Source: Candidatus Jettenia caeni
Lineage (GTDB): Bacteria; Planctomycetota; Brocadiia; Brocadiales; Brocadiaceae
NCBI GenBank assembly: GCA_000296795.1
Contig: BAFH01000002.1
Location: forward strand, 342,686 to 406,685
Length of the DNA stretch: 64,000 nucleotides
Direction of reading: 5' to 3'
Shown here: piece by piece, positions 26,480-34,719 of the stretch
Position numbering within the stretch: position 1 is the stretch's first letter
Layout: each line of letters starts with the position of its first letter
The notes under the pieces: generated by a model
What the model was told of the DNA's origin: nothing
What the model saw: only the letters and a program-made list of their open reading frames with translations
Databases searched by the model: none
Translations under genes and position numbers: made by a program

Positions 26480-28549
26480 ATGAATAAATCGATTTTTATC
26501 GCAGGTATTCTCTGTTTCTTAAGCCAATCGCTATATTATCCCTTACAAAAGGTCATTTCTCAATCCATAGACAAACCGCCAACTATCGACTCAAACACCA
26601 ATAATCTTGTAAATCCTGTCTCTCTTAACTTTAAAGATGTTTTCAATCAATTTGGCGATAATGCAGAACGGCTTTATCAACACTATGGAACCTTCGCCCT
26701 TGAATTTTTAAAAGAATATAAGATAGAGGGACTTGCCCTTTTGGAAAAACACGGCAGGGAAATGGCAAATCTGTATCCACTTATCAATTACCGGGACATC
26801 TTCCGCTTATACAGCAATCCGGATAACAACAAAAATAATCTCCATATATTCTCACCCGAAACCCTCGCTACATTTTACACAACCTTTGGAGATGAAGGAG
26901 TAAAATATATTGCCAATAACCCTGAAAATTTCTTTCTTATCAATGAAGATAAAGAAAGAGGTATCGAGCTGATCAATCTTGCCAATGAAAAGGGCGATAT
27001 GGTATTTTCCCTGATACGAAAACACGGCATTGCCTTTGCGAGACTATATGATAAAGACGTGTTGGATATCGTCATTAAATTTCAAGAGGACGGCCTTCTG
27101 GCCATAAAAGAATATGGAGAAAAGGCAAAGGTTTTGTTCAACCTTTTTACCGATGATGATATCTTTTACCAGGTGATAAAAACGTACGGGCATAAACAAA
27201 CGATTCCCATCATCTATCTTTTCTATGATAATAAAGATTTTAACAGCCAAATTTACAACTATTTGAAGACGACAAGCGCCTACGGATGGGTCTCGTACTG
27301 GTGGTACGGCATTGAAACATCTGCGGCAGATGCTCAAAGCGATACAGCAATAAGACGTGAAAATGCACAACGGGCCATTCACCTCATCTTTGAATTGGGA
27401 AATGATTTTATTGACCGTTTTGAGATCCTCGATATCAATAATGTCAAGGAAGAAGCTATTACTACAATTACCAACAAATTAAGAAACTTCTTTATCTCTG
27501 ATATTGAGCGGGTAAGTCGAAAAAGGATCCGGCAGGAAGATATTACGTTTCAGGATAAATTGTTTGCGGGACTAGATATTCTGGGATTTGTCCCTATTGG
27601 CAGCGGTATATCTAAAGTGGCAAAGCTTGCAGCAAAAGGAGCACAGTTTGCCAGAACCACAAAAGGTTTTCGGGGTCTCGTCCATCTTACGGAAGATTTG
27701 GTTGAAACTTACGGAGATGATGCCGTTCAGTTTGTTGCAAAATACGGAGACGATGGCATCAGGGTCCTGAAGGCAACCGATGGTAAAATCCTCAAACTAT
27801 CGCAACAATATGGGGATGATACAGTTCGATACCTTACAAAATATGGCCCAGATGCAGGAAATGTGATTGAAAAATATGGTGATGAAGTACTGCTTCTTGC
27901 ACGTCAATATGGTGATGATGTCGTAAAATACACCATGCTTTACGGCGATGACGGCCTCAGGGTAATTCAGAAATATGGTAAAGATGTTGTACTTTTGAGT
28001 ACTCTTTACGGAGATGATGTCATTAAGTTATCGGCTTTCTATGGTGATGATATTATTCCCTGTGTATCAAAATATGGATCAAGCGGTGTCCAAGTTATAG
28101 GAAAATATGGAAACGATGTAATGCAGTTGGCAAAAAAGCACGGAGACGATGTTATTAAGTATGTCGGTATGTATGGTGATGACGGGATCAAACTTGCAAG
28201 AAAAGGCAAGGTAGGTCTATTGGTAATGCGATTCATACCGCCGAAGGTATTTTCAAGATGTATAAAATTTGTCAAATATGGTCTTGTTGCATCGATCCTC
28301 TTTACATTTGCCACGCATCCCATTGCATTTCTGTCAGGCCTGATAAAGGCCCTTTCATGGTTATTTGGCACCAATCCGGTAGTTGTAGCAACCGTTTTAG
28401 GCCTTATAATCACTTTCTTACTTATAAGATTTCTGAAAAAATTCAAAATCATTCTCAAACCTTTTTTCATATTTTTTTTTCTCTCAAGAAAGCTTAGAAT
28501 GGTAACGAGACCCCTGCAGAACCTGAGAGATACGGAGGTACAAAAATAG
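26480..28549 (+). CDS. Membrane protein built of 11-residue YGDD repeats
   Basis: A 689-residue protein of no recognised family. After an N-terminal hydrophobic signal segment, degenerate 11-residue units already appear (FGDNAERLYQH, YGTFALEFLKE, HGREMANLYPL). Residues about 411-575 (DNA 27710-28205) are roughly 15 uninterrupted 11-residue units of pattern YGDDxhxhhxx, for example YGDDVVKYTML, YGDDGLRVIQK, YGKDVVLLSTL, YGDDVIKLSAF. The C-terminus has two to three membrane helices (ILFTFATHPIAFLSGLIKAL, VVVATVLGLIITFLLIRFL) and a basic tail. An 11-residue helical period suggests a hendecad solenoid or bundle displayed on the outer face of a membrane. The start could also be a TTG at 26459. Confidence 0.8.
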   Translation: MNKSIFIAGILCFLSQSLYYPLQKVISQSIDKPPTIDSNTNNLVNPVSLNFKDVFNQFGDNAERLYQHYGTFALEFLKEYKIEGLALLEKHGREMANLYPLINYRDIFRLYSNPDNNKNNLHIFSPETLATFYTTFGDEGVKYIANNPENFFLINEDKERGIELINLANEKGDMVFSLIRKHGIAFARLYDKDVLDIVIKFQEDGLLAIKEYGEKAKVLFNLFTDDDIFYQVIKTYGHKQTIPIIYLFYDNKDFNSQIYNYLKTTSAYGWVSYWWYGIETSAADAQSDTAIRRENAQRAIHLIFELGNDFIDRFEILDINNVKEEAITTITNKLRNFFISDIERVSRKRIRQEDITFQDKLFAGLDILGFVPIGSGISKVAKLAAKGAQFARTTKGFRGLVHLTEDLVETYGDDAVQFVAKYGDDGIRVLKATDGKILKLSQQYGDDTVRYLTKYGPDAGNVIEKYGDEVLLLARQYGDDVVKYTMLYGDDGLRVIQKYGKDVVLLSTLYGDDVIKLSAFYGDDIIPCVSKYGSSGVQVIGKYGNDVMQLAKKHGDDVIKYVGMYGDDGIKLARKGKVGLLVMRFIPPKVFSRCIKFVKYGLVASILFTFATHPIAFLSGLIKALSWLFGTNPVVVATVLGLIITFLLIRFLKKFKIILKPFFIFFFLSRKLRMVTRPLQNLRDTEVQK

Positions 28550-28759
28550 ATAATTTGAGAGTTGGTTGAGTTGAGGAAAGAAACCCAACATCTCTCTTGA
28601 TCTTCTGTTTACCGTGGAGATATAATGCAAACAGAATAAAATTCAAAGATTTACAAAGATATGATAAAATAAGTCACGAATGAAAACTGAGAGGGCTTCG
28701 TTAAATTATCGGCCCCAAACATTCTTCATTATTTGGTACATCTTCATGGGAGGCTTAAC

Positions 28760-29560
28760 ATGCTCAAATCAAAATTCTTCATATCCACGCTTGCCATTAT
28801 TCTTTTCATTGGTTGCTCAACAGTGCCCATAACAGGGAGAAGACAGCTTTCCTTTGTACCGCAGTCTCAGCTTTTTACCTTAAGCCAGGATAGTTACCAT
28901 CAGTTGTTGTCCGAATCAAAGCTCTCTAACGATGCAGGAAAAAAAGAGATGGTGGTAAAAGTGGGGAAGAGCATAGCACAATCAGCAGAACAATTCATGC
29001 GTGAAAACGACATGGAAGAAGAGATAAAGAATTATGAGTGGGAGTTTAACCTCATTGAAGATGATAAAACAGTAAATGCCTTTTGTATGCCGGGGGGAAA
29101 GATTGCTGTATATACAGGCATCCTCCCTGCTACTCAGGATGAAACTGGACTTGCTGTTGTATTAGGGCACGAGGTTGCGCATGCTATAGCAAATCACGGC
29201 GGTGAAAGGATGAGCCAGCAATTGTTAGTACAATTAGGTGCAACTGGCTTATCGGTAGCATTAAGCCAGCAGCCGGCGCAAACACAACAAATATTGTTAC
29301 AGGCCTATGGGGCAGGTACGAATATCGGATTTATTTTACCGTATAGCCGGAGTCACGAACTTGAGGCTGACCATATTGGCCTCATCCTCATGGCACGGGC
29401 TGGCTACAACCCCAGGGAAGCCATTCCATTCTGGCAGCGGATGAGTAAAATGGGGGGAGAAAGGCCACCAGAATTCCTATCCACCCACCCGGAACCGGAA
29501 AGAAGGATAGAAGATATCAAAAAAGAATTGCCTGAAGCTATGAAATACTACAAAAAGTAA
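28760..29560 (+). CDS. M48-family metallopeptidase lipoprotein
   Basis: A 266-residue zinc peptidase of the LoiP/BepA type that degrades misfolded envelope proteins. It has a lipoprotein signal (LAIILFIGC), then PITGRRQLSFVPQSQ, the zinc motif HEVAH in VVLGHEVAHAIANHGGER, the third ligand in SRSHELEADHIGLILMARAGY, and the STHPEPERRIEDI C-terminal motif. The ATG at 28760 is chosen because GGGAGG precedes it by 6 bases and the lipoprotein signal starts there. It probably sits in the periplasm anchored to a membrane. Confidence 0.95.
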   Translation: MLKSKFFISTLAIILFIGCSTVPITGRRQLSFVPQSQLFTLSQDSYHQLLSESKLSNDAGKKEMVVKVGKSIAQSAEQFMRENDMEEEIKNYEWEFNLIEDDKTVNAFCMPGGKIAVYTGILPATQDETGLAVVLGHEVAHAIANHGGERMSQQLLVQLGATGLSVALSQQPAQTQQILLQAYGAGTNIGFILPYSRSHELEADHIGLILMARAGYNPREAIPFWQRMSKMGGERPPEFLSTHPEPERRIEDIKKELPEAMKYYKK

Positions 29561-30082
29561 AATCCTGTAGAAGCGTATTACAATACACTTCTACTTCAAT
29601 TCTTTAAATTTATAAAAGAATTCTCAAAATTTCTATGGACTTATAAAATCAAGTTATTTATACTTCCTCCTCTAAAAGAGAAAACAACAATTTGGGAGGA
29701 AGTATTTGGAAATCTTCACCAATTCACAAAAAGGATACCCATCCCCTTTTATACATCACCTAATAAGGTGCTTCCTCACCTTACCAGCAAAAACTTATCC
29801 TCAATTTTTTCCTCTTCAATTTCAGAAAATCCAAAACCTGAACTTCCTCACAAATACTGAAAAATTGTTTCTTATCCTCATCAAGACTCTAGATATCATT
29901 AAACCTACAGAGAGTAACTTTAACAAATAGAATAAAATATTATACTCTCAAGCTTAAAAAATTAGTAAGAAAACAATTAAAGGTTGGAATCGAGCATGGT
30001 ACAAATTCTTTAATTTATTATTTTTCTCAAATATTTGCATAACAACTTTTGACTCGATAGAGGATTATTGTAATGAGAAATG
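29561..30082. other. AT-rich intergenic region without a credible gene
   Basis: A TTG-started frame of 74 codons at 29706 has a good upstream GGGAGGAA but low-complexity content and no recognisable family, so I do not call it. The short inverted pair TAACAAC / GTTGTTA spans about 30050-30088. Confidence 0.4.
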
Positions 30083-30294
30083 TTGTTAGAGAGATTATCC
30101 AGAAACCTTAAAAAAGTTTGGGAAAAGGGTTTTCCGTTGATAACCTGGAACAGATGCGTAAGTTTTACGTATTTTATTCGGCTGGTGCTTTAATTTCCGA
30201 GATGCTGTCTTGGAAATTAAAGCAAAGTATTTATTCAATATACCCTTGGTGGTTTAAACATAGTGATCTCAAAACAAAATGTCATATAGCATAA
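30083..30294 (+). pseudogene. Remnant of a DUF1016 (YhcG-type) PD-(D/E)XK nuclease N-terminus
   Basis: One frame gives LLERLSRNLKKVWEKGF and the next frame gives SVDNLEQMRKFYVFYSA...LSWKLK. Together they read as the LSxxLxxxFGKGFSxxNLxxMRxFY block of DUF1016 proteins. The break is a missing T in a T run near 30134. Only a fragment is left, ending at the TAA 30292-30294. Confidence 0.6.
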
Positions 30295-30395
30295 CGGAAG
30301 GTTTAATTTAAGAAGCCAATAATTTCTGGGTTACTAAATTCATGAAAATTAAGAAAACTGAAATCTTGATAATATATGAAAAAACTATAGAAGGT

Positions 30396-30413
30396 GATAG
30401 CATAGCAGTGCGC
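30396..30413 (+). promoter_or_regulatory. Copy of the CRISPR leader end upstream of cas8b
   Basis: GATAGCATAGCAGTGCGC differs at two positions from GATAGCATAGAAATGCGC at 41987-42004, which abuts the first CRISPR repeat. It lies 52 bases before the cas8b start. It could be a shared regulator or host-factor site. Confidence 0.45.
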
Positions 30414-30465
30414 GGGCTCTTCATCTATAGAAATAGACCTGAATTGATAGGCATAGGGGGATTAG

Positions 30466-32547
30466 ATGCTAAAGGATATTAAATTGCTAACAGAATTGTA
30501 TTTACATTCCCAGGGGAAATTACCAGAAGACAAGTCATGGAATGAATTTCACGATACGCTAATTCATGAAGCGTCTAAAGAAAGTATCGGTCTCCTTGCA
30601 GATGCAAATCCAAAAGACAAATCCAAATACGCCTTGTTTGTTAATGTTGATACTAAGAAGAAGATGTGGGAAGTCAAAGATTATATCGAAATAGGTGCTG
30701 TAAATAACTGGGCAAACCATTTATTCTGGCAAGGATCAGGTGGAGCACAGAGCGACAAGATAAGGAATACACCTCACAAAATTTATTCAAAGAAAGTCGA
30801 CTTTTCTACGGATAATTTTATTACCCCACTTGAAACTATAATAAAAGATTATTGTCAGACACAGGAAGGTAAAGGAAAGGAAAAAACAGCAAAAGAAACT
30901 GGCCCTTTATTTTATAATAAAGACAAACAAGACGAAAGAAAATGGCTTGAAAACGTAGTTTTCATTTTAAAAAATAACAAAGAAGAAATAGATAAACAGG
31001 TGAAAGGAAATGAAAAAGACCGTAGAAAATTTCCGTCGGTAAAACCTGGAGAATCAGCTTTTGTAGGTTTAACTATTGACGAGAAACATCTTGCAGAGTA
31101 TGAATTATTTCGTCGATACTTATTATTTGTTAAAACAAGAGCGGCAATTCAGAAAGGTGCTGATAGGTTTAAACACAAAGTTGCAGTTGATGTAATTAAA
31201 GAATTAGTTGGTATTTGCCCTTCATGCCAAAGAGAAAAGCCACTTTTAGACCAGTGGCAAAGTGCTTCGGAACTATCTTTTTATCAGACTACCAATGAAA
31301 ATCATCTTTCGTATGCTTTTCCTGATTCAGCGTTTAAACTATGTCAAGGTTGTGCGGATTTATTGTTTATATTTAAGCAACATCTTCTTGAAGCTTTGAC
31401 TCGTAAATTAGGTGGGAATGAGTGTCTTGTTTTACCTTCTATAAAGCTAATTCCTCCAGATCAAAATGGAAAAAAAAGATTGTATGAAAATCTTAAAAGA
31501 TTATGGGGTTCACCTGCTAAAGAAGTGGCATCTACAGAAGAAAGACTATTATATAGGCTCGGTCAATTGCCATCCTATGCTACCATAACCTTTATTTTTG
31601 GAGATTACATTACAGTTGGCAAGTCGCAAAATGTGAGGAGATTGGATGAATTAAATATTGTATTCCCCGATGTCCTACCAAGTAGACTTTCTCAAATTTC
31701 CAATACAATCCAAAATAATAAACAACTATCTGAGATGTGGTCTTTAACAGGAAGAAACTGGCAGTGCACGTGGAATGTCCAAGATGATTTTTATTTACTC
31801 TACCAATTGTTTTATCCCTCATGGGAAGAAAATAAAAAGGATAAGAGTAGAAGAAGACCTGAAGTAGAACGATATTTGAGAGCGATATTTTATGGGCATG
31901 AAATTACTCATGCAGACATTGCGAATGATTGTTATAGCAATTTAATTTTTGCTATAAAAACAACACGTAATGCCCAAAAGGAAGATATCAAAGCTCAGTA
32001 CGCGAGAGATAACTATGTTGGAAATATTCTGTCTTTACTTGTTTTCCTAAAACAATTGAAAGAAACTAGCAAACTAGAAAAGGAGGTGAGAGGTATGCCA
32101 GAAAAAGAAAAAATAGGCTTTTCGTTTATTGCAATGCCAGATTTAGGCAAGTTTGTCGAAATACACCCTTTGTTAAAGGACAGTCAATATCTCGCTCCCT
32201 TTTTCGTAGGATGTTTGTTTTCGTATGCAGAAAACCTGCAGAAAGGCAATAGCAGACTGGCCGCATATAACTGGCTTGGGACTATGTCTTTGACTTATGA
32301 GGATATTTTGCAGGATATATACCCAAAAGTGTTGAACTACATTACAAACAAAGAAAAGATCGTATCTAGCCCAAGACTTCAAGAACTTATGAAGGCTATC
32401 TCTTATTATGATAAAGGAAAATGTGACAGCAACAGAGTTGCCCTTGTGTCTTTTTGCCATGGTTGGGCTGTTGGCCGTGATTTTATCTATAAAAAGAAAG
32501 AGGAATCAAAAACAATAAATCAAGAAGGAGGAACAAGTAATGGCTGA
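30466..32547 (+). CDS. cas8b: CRISPR type I-B large subunit Cas8b (TM1802/Csh1-like)
   Basis: The large subunit of the Cascade complex, thought to recognise the PAM and recruit Cas3. The 693-residue protein has two cysteine pairs forming a zinc-finger-like site (GICPSCQREK and LCQGCADL, about residues 244-302), as in the TM1802/Csh1 group of I-B Cas8. It is the first gene of the interference operon and overlaps cas7 by 8 bases. Assignment rests on the zinc pairs, size and position before a clear Csh2-type Cas7. Confidence 0.85.
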   Translation: MLKDIKLLTELYLHSQGKLPEDKSWNEFHDTLIHEASKESIGLLADANPKDKSKYALFVNVDTKKKMWEVKDYIEIGAVNNWANHLFWQGSGGAQSDKIRNTPHKIYSKKVDFSTDNFITPLETIIKDYCQTQEGKGKEKTAKETGPLFYNKDKQDERKWLENVVFILKNNKEEIDKQVKGNEKDRRKFPSVKPGESAFVGLTIDEKHLAEYELFRRYLLFVKTRAAIQKGADRFKHKVAVDVIKELVGICPSCQREKPLLDQWQSASELSFYQTTNENHLSYAFPDSAFKLCQGCADLLFIFKQHLLEALTRKLGGNECLVLPSIKLIPPDQNGKKRLYENLKRLWGSPAKEVASTEERLLYRLGQLPSYATITFIFGDYITVGKSQNVRRLDELNIVFPDVLPSRLSQISNTIQNNKQLSEMWSLTGRNWQCTWNVQDDFYLLYQLFYPSWEENKKDKSRRRPEVERYLRAIFYGHEITHADIANDCYSNLIFAIKTTRNAQKEDIKAQYARDNYVGNILSLLVFLKQLKETSKLEKEVRGMPEKEKIGFSFIAMPDLGKFVEIHPLLKDSQYLAPFFVGCLFSYAENLQKGNSRLAAYNWLGTMSLTYEDILQDIYPKVLNYITNKEKIVSSPRLQELMKAISYYDKGKCDSNRVALVSFCHGWAVGRDFIYKKKEESKTINQEGGTSNG

Positions 32548-33988
32548 TATGCTTTTAACCAACAGACATGAATCTTTGTTTTTATGGGATGTTCGCAAGA
32601 GTAATCCCAATGGTGATCCAAGCGGGAACGAACCGCGCATAGACAGGCATACCAAAAAGTGCGATGTAACAGATGTATGTATTAAAAGGACAGTTCGTGA
32701 CTACATAGGGCAAACAAAAGGGAAAGATTCTTTGCTTATAACTCGTTTAGGTGAAGATATCCCACAGATTGTAACACTTACTGAACGTATATCAGCTTTT
32801 CTTTTTGGTTCTGACGAAAAGAAAGAAAAAACATTCAAAGTGGTTGAAGATTCTACAAAAAAAGCTTTAAAAGATATTACAGAAAAGCATCAAGGTATGG
32901 AACAAGAAAAATTAAAAGCTCAAAAGGATGAACAAAAAAAAGAAATAGAAAAAGAAGAAAAAATATTAAAGAAAAGGTTAGAAGTATTTGAAGAATTTAA
33001 AACTAATAAATCTGCTGAAAAGTTAAAAACCCTCATAGATGAAAAAGAAAGTTGGCCGAATATCATAAACGATTTACGTAAATATATGTGTCAATGTTTC
33101 TGCGACCTTAAAATGTTTGGCAGTGTATTAGCAATAAAGAGCAAAACACCATTAGCTGACCTTGGTGGGCCTTTGACAGGCCCTATACAAATTGAAGTAG
33201 GAACTTCTTTGCACAAGGTTGTACAGTCTAATAAACAAATAACCAGTATTATGGCACCGGACAAAAAACCAGCGGAAGAAGGCGAGGAAGCAGAGCATGG
33301 CGGTGGACTTTTTGGTGACACTCATTGTATTGAATACGGCCTTTTTGCTACAAGTGCCATAGCGAATGAAAATACAGCAAAGTTTACAGGATTGCATAAT
33401 GATGACCATAACTTGTTTCTAAAAGCGTTATGGCGTGGCACTCGTGATAGGCATACTCGTAGCAAAAATCAAGTACCAAGGTTGTTGATAGATATCGAAT
33501 ATAATAAGCCCTTTCACTTTGGAGACCTTGTAAACAGCATTAAACTAATGCCTGTTAAAAGAGACGGAAAGAATATTGAAGAAGAAGCTTACAGAAGCAT
33601 AGAAGATTTTACGTTAGATTTATCAAAGTTTTACGAAACAGTTAAGTCCAAAACGGATGCAATAAAATCGATTAAATTTGCATCCAATGGGCTTATTACA
33701 CTTGAAGAGTTTAAGGAAGGACTCGATAACAGTTTAAAAAATAAAGTATGCGAACTTTCAAATATTGATTTTGACTGTTCAAAGGAAATCAAAGCAGAAG
33801 AATTCTCCGATACTGCAAAGAAGGCAATAGAAGGAATTAAAGGTATTAGTTATTGTGAACCAAACAAAACAATAACCATTACGACGGATTTAGCAGACGA
33901 TATTTTTAAGAGAATTATTGATAATCCTGTGTTGAGAGATTACAAAGACGGCTTACAAAAGGCATATAACGAACTCAAAGGAACTTAA
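32540..33988 (+). CDS. cas7: CRISPR type I-B backbone protein Cas7 (Csh2), with insert
   Basis: Cas7 polymerises along the crRNA. Conserved blocks are LFLWDVRKSNPNGDPSGNEPR, VTDVCIKRTVRDYI, DLKMFGSVLAIK, GPIQIEVGTSLHKV and HCIEYGLFATSAIANENTAKFTGL. At 482 residues it is much longer than the usual 280-320: residues about 90-175 form a Lys/Glu-rich coiled coil, and a second charged extension lies near the C-terminus (about 370-450). The overlap with cas8b and the 2-base gap to cas5 show a single operon. Confidence 0.93.
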   Translation: MADMLLTNRHESLFLWDVRKSNPNGDPSGNEPRIDRHTKKCDVTDVCIKRTVRDYIGQTKGKDSLLITRLGEDIPQIVTLTERISAFLFGSDEKKEKTFKVVEDSTKKALKDITEKHQGMEQEKLKAQKDEQKKEIEKEEKILKKRLEVFEEFKTNKSAEKLKTLIDEKESWPNIINDLRKYMCQCFCDLKMFGSVLAIKSKTPLADLGGPLTGPIQIEVGTSLHKVVQSNKQITSIMAPDKKPAEEGEEAEHGGGLFGDTHCIEYGLFATSAIANENTAKFTGLHNDDHNLFLKALWRGTRDRHTRSKNQVPRLLIDIEYNKPFHFGDLVNSIKLMPVKRDGKNIEEEAYRSIEDFTLDLSKFYETVKSKTDAIKSIKFASNGLITLEEFKEGLDNSLKNKVCELSNIDFDCSKEIKAEEFSDTAKKAIEGIKGISYCEPNKTITITTDLADDIFKRIIDNPVLRDYKDGLQKAYNELKGT

Positions 33989-33990
33989 TT

Positions 33991-34719
33991 ATGAAAGTTT
34001 TATCTTTCATGATGCATGGTAGATTTTCCCATTTCTGCGCTCCTTATACAAATGTGTATCGCTTGACTCAACCGTGTCCAACAAAGACTGCAATAATGGG
34101 ATTTGTAGGTTCGGTTTTGGGTATTGAAAAAGACGATTTTAGTCTTTATCAGAAAATTCAATGTGGCGTAGAAATATCTAGTGAATATCACACAACATCC
34201 ATACCATATTTGACAAGGCAAGGATTTCCCGGAAGTGCTGCAAATAAAAAGTCTTCGAGAACGTCAGTGGAGGTTATTGTTAAACCTAGTTATCGGGTAT
34301 ATATTGCCGAAGAAAATATAAAAGAAGATTCTATTCTTTCAAATATTCAAAAACTTATAAAACAACAAGAGCCTGTATTTACACCATATCTCGGACTTGC
34401 ACAATTTATAGCCAGTACAGATTTCCAGATTTCTGAAGTTGTCGAAGGGAAATTAGTTAAAAACATGGATACCGATGTGAATGGCGCTTTTATACGTGGA
34501 TTTCATGGAGAGTTGGATTTCGACAAAATAAATACGTTATCCAAAGAAGAAAATAAACTGCGGATAACTGAATTTGAAGGTTTAAAAGGTATTAAATCAC
34601 CGAGGGATTTTGAACATGCTGTCTTTACAGTAAATCTAGATGGCGGGGCTGTGCCTCTTAAAAATGTTAAGAATATTTTAAACATACCAGCTTGGAATAA
34701 ATATGTGCCTATTTTCTGA
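33991..34719 (+). CDS. cas5: CRISPR type I-B Cas5
   Basis: A 242-residue RAMP protein that caps the 5' handle of the crRNA in Cascade. It has the N-terminal beta strand MKVLSFMMHGRFSHF and the family block YRLTQPCPTKTAIMGFVGSVLGI, followed by SYRVYIAEEN and a C-terminal IPAWNKYVPIF. It begins 2 bases after cas7 and overlaps cas3 by 17 bases. Confidence 0.93.
   Translation: MKVLSFMMHGRFSHFCAPYTNVYRLTQPCPTKTAIMGFVGSVLGIEKDDFSLYQKIQCGVEISSEYHTTSIPYLTRQGFPGSAANKKSSRTSVEVIVKPSYRVYIAEENIKEDSILSNIQKLIKQQEPVFTPYLGLAQFIASTDFQISEVVEGKLVKNMDTDVNGAFIRGFHGELDFDKINTLSKEENKLRITEFEGLKGIKSPRDFEHAVFTVNLDGGAVPLKNVKNILNIPAWNKYVPIF

Noticed and set aside
29706-29930. 74-codon frame starting TTG with a good GGGAGGAA site
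   Set aside because: Low-complexity content, no family features and a non-ATG start; likely chance in AT-rich DNA.
29965-29992. AAAACAATTAAAGGTTGGAATC resembling the 3' half of the CRISPR repeat
   Set aside because: Alignment needs a three-base gap and mismatches in the ATTGAAAC handle; not better than chance.
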